A stretch of 64,000 nt of DNA, taken from Cylindrodendrum hubeiense (Eukaryota > Ascomycota > Sordariomycetes > Hypocreales > Nectriaceae). Below the pieces are notes generated by a model. It ran no database searches, was not told the DNA's origin, and saw only the letters and a program-made list of their open reading frames with translations. The DNA is taken from positions 124,001 through 188,000 of the forward strand of contig JAANBB010000012.1 of assembly GCA_014621425.1 (NCBI GenBank), read 5' to 3'. Within the stretch, counting starts at the first letter, position 1; the number at the start of each line of letters is the position of its first letter. Of the stretch, positions 49,582-60,162 are shown piece by piece. The translations under genes and the position numbers were made by a program.

Positions 49582-50383
49582 GGTGATGATGTCCGTGGAA
49601 TCGAGGTTTCAAAATAGCTTGGATGATACAGCGGCGTAAGATGACAGTGGATCCATTCACAGGTGTGAGAGTCATTCAACAACATTCTGCATTATATATC
49701 AACCGAGGGTGTTCAGCTTGTGAGAAGCATGTCTCTTCAATGCTAGCCAAACAATGTGCTATCGAGGGTGGGATTAGCTAGCACAGCACGGTTGGAATCG
49801 TAACGTACTTCGGAAGCCAGAGGTTCCGACGGGAATCCGTATCAAGTCTCCATTAGCAGGGGTATGTGGGTCAAGGGATTGATAAGGATCCGATTAAGTC
49901 GCTCTTCCGTTGGCTTTTCAATGATGCTTTCAGGACAAATCAAGTCACCTAAGTCAGCCTTTACGCGTCTCGGTTAATGTCTCACCCTGTCACCGGCTTA
50001 TTAAATTCCAATCCGAGACGGGGCGATTGCTGTGAAGGGCTCACGATCCGTTCCAATGCATCGTTTACAGCATGGCTTATCTTGCTAGACATGACGTCCC
50101 TTGAGCCAACCTAGTATAGGCCGCACCCCCTTTCTATCAGTTTGAAAATGGGCAGATGAGGCAAATAAGTTCAGAGAATCGGAACGTCTAGAGAGAAACG
50201 AGAATCCCAGGGCGTTGGTGCGGGAGGACAGGTGCGTACTGTAGCTACCCTGTACCAATAGCTTTAGTACTGTGATGGTTGCAACTGACATGATCGTAGT
50301 AAACACTACCGTTCCTGTTCTCATAATAGTTTACAGCAATCGTAATACATAAACAGCACCACAGTGTACAGGACACTTTTAGC
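49582..50383. other. intergenic, deacetylase promoter
   Basis: Promoter of the deacetylase-like gene with one CCGACGG site (49826), and the 3' flank of the regulator. No gene recognised. Confidence 0.6.
49826..49832 (-). promoter_or_regulatory. CCGACGG site upstream of the deacetylase-like gene
   Basis: Motif copy 245 bases before the ATG at 49581. It is flanked as TTCCGACGGGAA, almost a palindrome. Confidence 0.6.
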
Positions 50384-52999
50384 TTACATCCATAAGCTCT
50401 CTTGCATTGAACAATCTCCAGCTATCCCACCGACATCTATGCCTTCGAACGCACCAAGCGTATGGAAATCTATGGTCATATGATCCATAGGTAGCATAGA
50501 AGTCAACCCCGTGAAGAGAGTATTGGATTCACCAGTGTGATCAGGATGATACTCAAATGAGTTCAAGCCGCCTTCTTCCGTTAAGCTCGTACCCCCAGCC
50601 ATGTTCAAAATCATAGCTGGGACTTCCCCTCGTCCCTCTTGAGACGCACCCATGGTCTGAACAGCGTGACCCAGACCGGGCTTGAGACTCTGGATTGCTC
50701 TCCGTGGTTCGTAATGCCCCTCCTCAATCGAGTCCATTACGGACTGCTTTATGGACTCAAACACATCTCGATACTTTTGCGCACCTTTCCAACGCTCAGT
50801 GATGATGTAAAGTACGATGCTGCAAGAATTCATGGCATTGCTCGTGCTGATGCTGAAAATCTCCTTCGGCGATGCCCAAGTGCAGTACAGGAGCGTCAGA
50901 CCTGCAGTACGAAGTTAGCTTGTATTGTCAACTACCCTCTCAGCATGGTTGGTTCAAACTTGCCAGCTAAAAAGACCGAATGCAAAGCCATCACTGAAAA
51001 GCCCACAGGGACTGTCTGATGCAGCTTCTTGTACGTCTGGCAAACCCCACCACATGCCTCAGCACATTTCTTCAAGAAACGCGTCTCTGATAAGTCGGCG
51101 GAGAGAATTATGGGATGCAGAAGGAATCTCATGCACTTGTAATAGTAAACCATCTACGAGCATGTAATTAGCCAATAGATCAGGAGGTATGGTAAGTTAG
51201 TGACTTACATAGTAATCGTATCCATCAACAAGGAGGGATTCTACCCCGCCTGATTGGTTTCCAACGTCTTTGGGCATGCTGTCTCTCCACCGGTCGAGCT
51301 CTGAGATAAATCTTTCGACTTCATCCTTCGTGGCGGATGATGACGACTTGTCCACTCGGTAAATGGTCTGCTGAATTCTGGATTCAATCTGTCGGAGCCG
51401 GGTGATGTAGATGAACGCAGTCATCCCAGTGGGCTTCAATTCTTCTTCAGGCCCAAGTGTTTTCGCAGCGGCAAGTGCCTGGTCCAAGTCATCTGGGTCC
51501 TCGACACTTTCGTCAATATCGAGTGGCAACTGCGTCATTGTCAGCTAATTGTAAAGGCTGAGAGTTCCTATTCCCCCAGAAGGGACAGCCATGTCGTACC
51601 TCGGCGTCGATGTCTCTATCTGATATAGCAAATGGTCGCCCAAGGATGATTGAAACCTGCCTGTCAAGGCAGTAACAACACCAGAATACTCGTTTCCGGA
51701 CCTCGTAGTCTAAAAACCGCAATGCTCGCCTGTCTTGAGTCTTGCGATGCATCCCCATCTCAATACATTGCCTGATAGCCAACCCTACATATGTCCAAGC
51801 ACCGGGGCCTTTCGGGGACCTGAGACTGTATATGGAGAGAAGTAATAGAACCTGAACGGTTCGTATGTCATGGAACGAACATATCTCCTCCAGATTCTCT
51901 AGCGCCTGTTCATAATGTTGCTCAGGGTAGAAAGTGCCAGTTTCGCCTGTCGTCTCCAGGAATCGTCCACCAATGGCGTACACTAGGTGCAGAACTGTGA
52001 GGCTACGTAGTGAAGCGGGTTAGCCAGCAAGGTCAGAATATAGTTGTGACCAGGGATTCTTACGAAAAGGTATCGGATAAAGTGGAACGAGTAGAATGGA
52101 TCCGAAAAATGAAAACTGTCTGAAGAACAGGCCATCTTTTTGAGATGTGGCAGATATACGCCATGTAGAGTCTGTCGGCGGTCTTGGAAGAAACATGGGC
52201 CAACTCCAATCTGCCACGACTCCACTGTGGTGGTCCGTTGTGAGCAGATTTCGGGCTGAGCGGCTCTGATTGGTTATCTTGAACGCTACTGGACAATCTC
52301 CGGTCAGTGGGAGCCGACTGTACCATGGAGCTAATGATTCGACCCATGCTGATGTGTGAGGAGGCTCCTATATATCGGCCAGAGGCTTCCAGAGATAAGT
52401 CTTTCAGAATCTCCTCGACGTGGCTGATGCCCTCTACTTGTGGCATGGCGCGGTCGCTAGTATCGTCGGCTTCCAAGTCTGTAGAGACGGTAGAGGGTCG
52501 TCTTGCAGTCGCCTGATCCATCCTGGTGGCTTGCACATTCGGCGAATGCGAGAGTCGAGGAGTATCGGACCATGTCTGATCTCCATAGTCTAACTCCCGT
52601 CTTTCGTTAACGAAAGGACGAGGGTCTGTGAGACTCCCATCCGTGATAAATGACTCCAACTCTGCGAGCCTCTGCTCAACAGCTCTGAGAGACTGTTTCT
52701 GCCGATTGCGCACGAGCGCAGCCTTAGCGCTTGGCGATGCATACTCGCAAACAGCATGGAAGTCCTGGCAGTTGGCGCATGGTTGGAGTCCATTGCATCT
52801 GTTGGGGACTGTTAGGCATGGAAATCAACATTGGACAATGCCGTAGAGATGGGAGGTGACTTATCTGCTTCCTGGTTTTGCATCTCCTACATGCGACGGC
52901 TACGCGGGCGCGCTTTGGAGGACGAGTGGAGGAGGCAGACACTGCGGCAGGGTTCCCAGGTGGGGCCTCTATGTTATCCTCGTCGCTACGGGAGCTCAT
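50384..52999 (-). CDS. Zn2Cys6 transcription factor, likely cluster regulator
   Basis: Fungal zinc-cluster regulator with a fungal-specific (Fungal_trans) middle domain. Exons 52999-52865, 52800-52064, 52002-51600, 51529-51209, 51153-50964 and 50901-50384 give 767 residues. The cluster is C37-x2-C40-x6-C47-x5-C53-x2-C56-x6-C63. Intron 1 splits it after residue 45 and is AT-AC; intron 5 is GC-AG. A coiled-coil linker (VRNRQKQSLRAVEQRLAELE) follows. The middle domain reads YICHISKRWPVLQT, HLVYAIGGRFLETTG, VRKRVFWCCYCLDRQVSIILGRPFAI. Lying among catabolic genes whose promoters share CCG-N-CGG, it is the natural candidate to bind that motif; inference. Confidence 0.9.
50902..50963 (-). other. GC-AG intron 5 of the cluster regulator
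   Basis: 62-nt intron starting GCAAGT and ending CTGCAG with CTAAC upstream. It joins SVFLAG to LTLLYCTW in frame; the GT donor three bases away would shift it. Confidence 0.85.
52801..52864 (-). other. AT-AC intron 1 of the cluster regulator
   Basis: 64 nt, starting ATAAGT and ending CCCCAAC, with CTAAC about 15 nt before the end. Joining CAG to AGATGC restores KTRKQRCNG, the expected zinc-cluster text. No GT-AG choice keeps both the frame and the Cys spacing. Confidence 0.75.
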
Positions 53000-54223
53000 T
53001 GTGCTGCCAAGGTATAGAGGAGCGGACTTTGATGAATGGACGGATGCACTATAGGACGCAGGAGAGATTCCAATGGACTTGGGCCGCTGCTTCGATCAAG
53101 TTTGACTTGCACCTCGGCGAACCCATACAGCCACCGAGGTTGCCAATCGATGCATGGTAGCTTGGTACATCCATTCGTCAGCGTGCCACTCCGTCCTGAT
53201 AAGCCAAGACGAGGGGATTCGCTAAAATCGCCAGTGGGCCCGGATGCGCCTCCGTGGAGATATCCACAGAGGTAGTGGCCAATTATCAGTGCTAATGGCA
53301 AGATTGTGGGTATGTCTCACGATAACGCGACGAAGAAAGGCCGCCCTCAGAGTGTATCGAGTCACGACTAGACGGTCACAATATGTAGAATTATGACGGA
53401 CCTGTCGCTAATTAAGGTGTGGTATGGCATAATCGCTTAATCGCTTGAGACCATCGTTGGGATGTGCACTTGCTGGAGACTAAGCCCACCTAGCAGGAGA
53501 AGATATCGTCAACAGCAGTCTCAAGTGGAACAATGCAAGTCAAACTGAGGCCCTTTGTGGGAACGGAATGGAATGATGGCAATTGGGAGCACTGCCTGTG
53601 CTGCATCTTATCCACCTAGCTAGCGAGGAGCGGTAACACGGACAGGAGCTGCTGCGAATGTTTGCAGCCAACGAACAAGACATAGCGATAGACCATTGGG
53701 ATTCAAAGAAACCCTCCTAGATTTGGGCGGAGCTCCCTTTTATAGGAGTGAGCGAGCTAGATGCTGTTCTGACTTTCACTATAAACCCCCCTAATGTGTC
53801 AGTCGGACCATCGCAGTGTCGTGCCATAAGTGCCCTGGCATCGGTCGCAAATTTCTATAAAGCCTAGCAAGGAACAGATTTCCAATTTCTAAAGAAACTT
53901 GATTGTGGGCCAATGGCGCCATGGTCCACTTCATATCTACGCAGCTTACGACAATCTCCGGCTCAACACCTAAGTGCCTCCGTCGGATCACTTCCGTCGG
54001 AGCCTGACACGTCGCGTTCGTCCGGTACCGCCGGCAGCGCCCGGCATTTTACGAATTTCATTTTCTAGAGGCATGGGAGTGAATAGTTGCAAATATGATG
54101 CCAAATAAAGAGCAGGTGCTTGCAGTCGAATTAGATGTAGGAGGTTTTATGTTCTCATTGCTATACCTTCATTACCCAATTCCAATATAACGCAAACCAA
54201 ACTCGATTTTCAGAAACAAGAAG
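53000..54223. promoter_or_regulatory. divergent promoter, regulator / FMN monooxygenase
   Basis: 1.2 kb between the regulator (minus) and the monooxygenase (plus). Two TCCGTCGGA copies lie near the monooxygenase side. Several short open frames overlap but have no domains. Confidence 0.6.
53979..54001 (+). promoter_or_regulatory. tandem TCCGTCGGA sites before the FMN monooxygenase
   Basis: Two identical nine-base copies at 53979-53987 and 53993-54001, 14 bases apart start to start, 223-245 bases before the ATG. They could also serve autoregulation of the divergent regulator. Confidence 0.7.
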
Positions 54224-55872
54224 ATGGCATCCAACGGCATAGCGCAGGTCCCCAAGAAGAGAATCTATCTCAACTTCTTCGAACACGGCTGCGTGGGTTC
54301 CCACATGGCTCCAGGACAATGGCGGTACGATCGATCGCACCTCAACGCACTGTCGCTGGCTGTAAGAAGGGAATTGACAGAAATAATAGTGACCCTGCAG
54401 ACAAAGGACATACAAAAGACAAGATTGAGTATTGGCAGAACCTAGCCAGGCTCGCAGAACGTGGCAAGATCAGTTTCATCTTCATTGCAGACGGCTACAG
54501 CACTCATGAAGTCTACTCTGGTTCAGCGAGCCCCATGCTCCGTGCTGGAACTCAATTTGCTACTCTTGATCCAGTGACTCTAGTCTCGAGCATGGCAGCT
54601 GTGACAAAGAATCTCGGGTTTGGAATCACGGCGAGCACTAGTTACATGACTCCTTATATGCTCGCGAGGACATTTTCCTCACTTGACCACCTCACCAACG
54701 GCAGGGTGGCGTGGAACGTGGTCACCAGTTGGAGCAAGTCGGCAGCTCGCGCACTCGGACATGATGACGTTGTTCCACATGATGAACGATATGCTTGCGC
54801 CCATGAGTACATGGATCTTGTGTACAAGCTATGGGAAAGCAGTTGGGCGGATGATGCGGTGGTTTGGGATCGGGAAAAGCGAGTTGCGTTTGACCCCGAG
54901 AAGGTGACTAGGATCGAACATAAAGGTCAGTCAGTCAAGGGCTTTTACACAGCTCACCCAGGCCAATCCCCTTGTTTCAACACTTACACTAACCTGATGC
55001 GCACAATAGGCAAATATTTTAAAGCTTCAGCCTTGGGACCACTCCATCCATCTCCCCAGAGAACTCCCGTTTTATGCCAAGCCGGCACGTCCACAGCTGG
55101 AAAGTCTTTCGCTTCGAAGCATGCAGAGGCTATTTACGTAGGAGGACTGATCCCATCTCAGACTAAGGGTTCTATTGCCAGTATTCGGGCCGGCGCAGCA
55201 GCGAATGGTCGAGACCCGAAATCAATCATGTTCTTTGTTGGAATTTCTCCTATTCTTGGAAAGACGGTAGAAGAGGCCAATGCTAAGTATGATAGGGCTC
55301 GAGAGAATGCCGACGTGATCGGTGGTCTTGCACAGTTCTCGGGTTACACAGGCATTGACTTGTCGCGTTTCCCCCTTGATGAAGTTTTTGAACTTAAGGA
55401 GCAGCCTGGCGATTCGGCCATTCATTCTTTCCTCGAGAACTTCAACAAGACAATCGGTAGTTCGGAGCCTTGGACACCCCGGCGATTAGGAGAAAACATG
55501 GCTCTCGGAGGGTTTCACCCAGCGCCAGTGGGGACGCCCGATATGGTTGCGGACGTCTTTGAGGAATGGATCAATGAGGCAGACGTGGACGGCTTCAACA
55601 TTTCCTACACTATAACCCCTAGCAGCCAAGAGGATATTGTGGATCTTCTTGTTCCTGTACTTCAGAAGAGAGGGTTGATGTGGACGGACTATGGTGTCGA
55701 GGGGGGAACTCTTCGGGAAAATTTGTATGGAGTGAGAGGAATGTCGGGACTGCGCGCTGATCACTATGGTCACAAGTTCAAGTACGGTTCAGGCTTCGAG
55801 GGAGATTCTATTGAGTCGCTGAAGGATGCTGGAGATGCAGCAACTTCTGCGCTACCAGACAGGTCTGCCTAG
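54224..55872 (+). CDS. FMN-dependent monooxygenase, NtaA/SnaA/DszA type
   Basis: Bacterial-luciferase-fold flavin monooxygenase of the two-component type, which uses reduced FMN from a separate reductase. Exons 54224-54324, 54381-54925 and 55010-55872 give 502 residues. Family text: KKRIYLNFFEHGCVGSHMAPGQW, then EYWQNLARLAERGKISFIFIADGYS, GITASTSYMTPYMLARTFSSLDHLTNGRVAWNVVTS, HEYMDLVYKLWESSW, and KYFKASALGPLHPSPQRTPVLCQAGTS across the second splice. The second intron is 84 nt with no in-frame stop, so an unspliced isoform with 28 extra residues is possible. RutA, which opens the uracil ring, belongs to the same superfamily, so ring oxidation of an N-heterocycle is a reasonable role. Confidence 0.93.
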
Positions 55873-56727
55873 GCAATTTACGTAGCTGACGGACGGATTT
55901 CAGTGAACTCGAGTCATTCTATCATGAATATAACACATGGAATTTTCACGGATATCCAATGAACACGATGCTCCAGGGCCGCTGAAGTTTGTGAATTGAA
56001 CCTATACAGACAAGATTGTGGGGTTTTCCTTCCCATTATTCCCCTTATTCCTGTGAACATTGCACGCTGGAGTTCTCTCCTTACCTAGGCAAAGTTTGTC
56101 AGCGGCGAGACATGTCAGGAAAATGAGGTCGATTGAATTTGGCGAGTGCTTGAGCAAGACTTTATTCGTGAGTGCATGCGTTCCATCTCTGCATGTTTAG
56201 TTCGGCTCAGGACGATGAGAGCGAAGCCCCCCACCTAACATCTTTAATCCAAGATACCGTCAAGATCATGACTCATAGCACAACAAGTCTAGAGTACTGT
56301 ATTTTGTCAGATCAAGCTTAAACAAAGATTATGCTAGGTGCTAACACAGTGTTGATTCCCTTTCTTTGTGCTCAGTAATGCAATATTACTAGCACTGCTT
56401 CCGTCGGGCCATCGGAAGGGCGGCTTTATGCCGGCGGCTGAGAATATGTGCGGCATCAAAGAGCCGCCTAATGTTTGAGCTAGTGATTGGAAGGGTTGTA
56501 CCAGTGCCTTTTCCTACTTGGGTAAGGTGTCCGATACGCCCACGAGCTGGATATGTTAAATCGACAGGGATTCTGACTATTTACGACGGTTGTGACAATT
56601 GCCATCATCGGTAGAACGGCTATCGTGCACAATCTCTCTCACACGTGTGACTAATTTCTTCACCATATTTCGAAAGACTATCATCATATTTTTATCCTCG
56701 GACTCAAAAGTTTAACGAACGGAAATT
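55873..56727. other. intergenic, AtuA-like gene promoter
   Basis: 855 bases, no gene. Contains a CCGTCGG element within a larger inverted repeat at 56398-56418. Confidence 0.6.
56398..56418. promoter_or_regulatory. CTTCCG-N9-CGGAAG inverted repeat with CCGTCGG
   Basis: CTTCCG and CGGAAG are exact complements nine bases apart; CCGTCGG (56401-56407) starts in the left arm. It is about 325 bases before the AtuA-like ATG. Confidence 0.6.
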
Positions 56728-58622
56728 ATGGCGCCCCATGAATCTACCAGCCGACCAGTCCGGATTATGAACATTTCGGGCTCGCCTTCAGATCGTCGGG
56801 ACGCACTATTAAATGCAACGAAATCGGCCGAAATCATTGACGTTCTTGTTGGTGATTGGATGTCTGAATTCAACATGCCAAGCCGTGCTTACGCGGTAAC
56901 CCATGGTTTGGGCGTCGGCTACGAAGAAACGTTCCTAGAAGCTCTTGAACCGGCATTGGAGAACCTCGCCAAAAGGAAAATGAAGCTTGCAGCCAACGCT
57001 GGTACTACGGCAACGAAGGAGCTTTTCCAACTTGTCGTTGATATGGTCAAAGAAAAAGGACTAGATTTAAGAGTTGCCTGGGTTGAGGGGGACGTACTGA
57101 GTTCAGTACAAGTGACACATGAATCTGATGGCACCATTAAACACGACCTTGTCAATATCAGCACAGGACAAAACTTTCGAGATTGGGGTCACAAACCCTT
57201 CTTCGCCCAGTGTTACCTTGGTGGCATGGGCATCTGGAAAGCCCTTGAGGTGGGCGCTGACATTGTCATTTGTGGGCGCGTTGCTGACGCATCTCCTATC
57301 GTCGCCGCGGCTGCTTGGTGGCATGCTTGGGAGAGAACAGACTTCGACAAGCTTGCGAAGGCTCTCATGGCAGGTCACTTGATTGAGTGCTCAACTTATG
57401 TAACTGGAGGCAACTTTACCGGATTCAAAAGCTTGGACTGGTCTAGGATCAATGATTTGGGCTATCCCATCGCTGAGATCGCCAGTGACGGCGATGTCGT
57501 AATCACCAAGCCACAGGGGACAGGCGGGATAGTGAGCGTGGAAACATGCAAAGAGCAGCTCTTGTACGAGATCCAGGGCACTTACTACCTAAATTGCGAC
57601 GTTACAGCTGTCATCGACCAGGTTCAATTCACCGAGATTGGGCAAGATCGAGTGCGGATGTCCGGCGTTCGAGGCCAGCCGCCGCCGAGTACGACCAAAG
57701 TTGGGCTCACGGCTCATGGAGGGTACAGGTCAGAGCTACACTGGGCTCTGGTGGGTCTGGACATCGAGGAAAAAGCCAAGATGTTAGAAACACAGGTGAG
57801 AGCCAGTTATGGTGATGGACTATCAAAGTTTTCCAACTTCAACTTCCAGCTGTATGGGTCTGTGCCGCATAATCCTGAAACCCAAGATGCTGCGACGATT
57901 CACCTTCGGATCGTAGCCGAGGCCAAGGATACCGATGCATTCTTGCCAAGGAACTTCAGTCGGCCGGTCTTCGATATCATCATGAACACGTTCCCTGCGG
58001 CGACGATGACTATGCGGCAGCCTGTTGTTACTCCTGTGAGCTACCAGAATCTTGATGCTTAGGTATGTTGCGGTTTATAACTCATTTACTAACACCGGTA
58101 CAGTTTCAAGAGTATTTCCCGACTCTTATTTCGCAGCCAATGGTCACAGTCCACTTCTCTCAGGCAGACATGAAAGACATCAGTATAGCGGCTCCAGAAG
58201 TCACGCTTAAGCATCCGGCTCACCAACTATCCTATGAAACGACGGCTCCTTTTCCACTTAGTACATTTGGAGAGACTGCCCAAGCACCATTGGGATACGT
58301 GGTGATGGGGAGGGCAGGCGACAAGGGTTCGAATTGCAATGTCGGCTTCTTTGTCCGGCATGAGACAGAGTGGCCCTGGCTGCAAAGTCTTCTGAGCACA
58401 CAAAAGTTTATTGAGCTCATGGGAAAGGACTATAAAGGGCAAGTGATTGATCGGATGGAGTTCCCGCGTCTCTGGGCAGTGCACTTCCTCCTCCATAATC
58501 ATCTCGATCGAGGAGTGTGTGCCAATTCCACCTACGATACTCTAGGAAAGTTCTTATCGGAGTACATCAGATGTAAGACAGTGGATGTTCCGTTGATATT
58601 TCTCGAGAAGGATAGAGTGTAG
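56728..58622 (+). CDS. AtuA-like (DUF1446) family protein
   Basis: Homologue of AtuA of the bacterial acyclic-terpene utilisation pathway; biochemical role in fungi unknown. Exon 1 is 56728-58035 and exon 2 is 58104-58622, giving 608 residues, the usual fused size. Motifs: IGSPSDRRDA-like ISGSPSDRRDALL, VLVGDWMSEFNM, KLAANAGTTATKELFQLV, GCGRVADASP-like ICGRVADASPIVAAAAWWHAWERTD, STYVTGGNFTGFK, then in exon 2 the AtuA-like C-terminal domain with PLGYVVMGRAGDKGSNCNVGFF. The donor GTGAGC at 58036 removes an in-frame TAG at 58060; a later GTATGT donor would keep that stop, so the earlier donor is chosen. Confidence 0.9.
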
Positions 58623-59049
58623 TAGGCTTTAATAAGCAGGATCAGTCTGAAGGCCATATGATAAGCCAGAAAATAGATGCTTTTACCAACTCAGTGCTTT
58701 CAGAGCATCGGGAATGATTATGAAAGATGGAGATAAAATGGTTTCACGTGAGTGAATTAGTCTACCCCAATACGTAGCGTCGGTTCTGTCTCTTCTCTAT
58801 GTTTACTGCTCATTCTAATATTGCCAGTAACCCTCAGTTGAACATAGCAGACCATCAATGTTTCCGTGTTTGAAGAAACTGAGAGTTCTGTGTTACTGTC
58901 CTTGTTATGACAACAGGGGCAGAGAAATATGCTTATTAACGGCATATCTCGAAGTGCACAGCGATAGGCAAGCAAATTGATCGAACCCACAATGTTCGTA
59001 ACATCTAAATTCTCTAAAACTAATGAGGCCAACACATAAAACTAACTTG
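58623..59049. other. convergent 3' spacer
   Basis: 427 bases between two convergent genes. No gene or repeat recognised. Confidence 0.6.
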
Positions 59050-60162
59050 CTAAGCTAACGCCTTGCCTTGTGTAAACTCGGGATGGAAGGGGTAGTCTAT
59101 GTAACCACTCGGCGTCAATGGTGTGTAGAACGAATTGCGATCGTACTTGTTGAGTTGTAATCCATTCTTTATCCGAAACGGGAGATCTGGGTTTGCTAGG
59201 AAATGCCGGCCAAACACGACTGCGACATCGTCGTATTTTGCATACTCCTCATCGACAGCCTTCTGCGCAATCTCCGGGGTAAAACCTCCGGCCAGGAACA
59301 TGGGGGAAGTGCCATTCCAGATATCCAGTAGGAAATCAATCCCCTCCGCCTTTTCGACGTCCTGCCAGTTATTTACACGGGATTCGATGATGTGCAGATA
59401 GGCAAGGCTGAAGTCCTTTAACCTTGATGCAAGGTATGAGAACTGGGGGACGGGGTCCTTCATCTTCATGCCCTGGAAATTGTTGAAGGGGCTGATACGG
59501 AAGCCGACCCTATCGGCCCCAATAGCGTTGACAAGGGCGGCGACGATATCGATAGGGAACTTCGCTCGATTTTCGATGCTTCCACCCCATTGATCTGTCC
59601 TCTGGTTGCAAGTGTCCTGGAGAAATTGGTCCACGAGATATCCATTGGCGCCATGGACCTCGATGCCATCGAACCCAGCGGTTATGGCATTCCGTGCACT
59701 CTGCGCAAAATCCTCGATTGCTGACGCGATTTCTGCGGCTGTCATCTCCCTAGGGATGTCAGAGCTAGACGGAAGTGGAACAGCACTTGAGCTCAGAAGC
59801 GGATGACCACCAGTTGCCTGCAGATGGGAGACATAAGCTGCACGGCCTGGCGCAACCAGTTGGCAGAAGATGCTACAGCCTTTGTTGTGGACTGCATCAG
59901 TGACGACTTTCCATCCTGCAATTTGATCTTCACTCCATATCCCAGGGCCATTAGGGAATCCTCCATGCGCTTTTGAGATCAAGACTGCTTCAGCGATGAT
60001 AAGGGTCCCAGGGACTGAAGCGCGTTGAGTGTAATATTCAACAACTATAGCCAAGGGCACGTGGTCGGCAGCGAAACGAAAACGAGAGAGGGGCGCCATC
60101 ACCACACGATGCGCGAGCGACACGCGGCCGACGCGTAATGGACTGAATAATTTTGACTCCAT
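59050..60162 (-). CDS. Old Yellow Enzyme-type NADH:flavin oxidoreductase
   Basis: FMN-bound ene-reductase of the OYE family, reducing activated C=C bonds with NAD(P)H. One exon, 370 residues. It opens LFSPLRVGRVSLAHRVVMAPLSRFRF. The substrate-binding His/Asn pair is in FDGIEVHGANGYLVDQFLQD; the RTDQWGGSIENRAKF segment follows. FMN-phosphate binding is in FLAGGFTPE and VVFGRHFLANPDLPFRI. Length is standard. A perfect 11-bp inverted repeat containing two motif copies lies about 300 bases upstream. HxnT of the fungal nicotinate regulon is also an OYE-type enzyme, which supports a ring-reduction role by analogy. Confidence 0.95.
   Translation of the reverse strand: MESKLFSPLRVGRVSLAHRVVMAPLSRFRFAADHVPLAIVVEYYTQRASVPGTLIIAEAVLISKAHGGFPNGPGIWSEDQIAGWKVVTDAVHNKGCSIFCQLVAPGRAAYVSHLQATGGHPLLSSSAVPLPSSSDIPREMTAAEIASAIEDFAQSARNAITAGFDGIEVHGANGYLVDQFLQDTCNQRTDQWGGSIENRAKFPIDIVAALVNAIGADRVGFRISPFNNFQGMKMKDPVPQFSYLASRLKDFSLAYLHIIESRVNNWQDVEKAEGIDFLLDIWNGTSPMFLAGGFTPEIAQKAVDEEYAKYDDVAVVFGRHFLANPDLPFRIKNGLQLNKYDRNSFYTPLTPSGYIDYPFHPEFTQGKALA

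Noticed and set aside
58060..58062. TAG in the AtuA-like gene taken as a true stop or a broken gene
   Set aside because: A good GTGAGC donor before it and a CTAAC branch plus CAG acceptor after it remove the stop and rejoin the family's C-terminal domain in frame.
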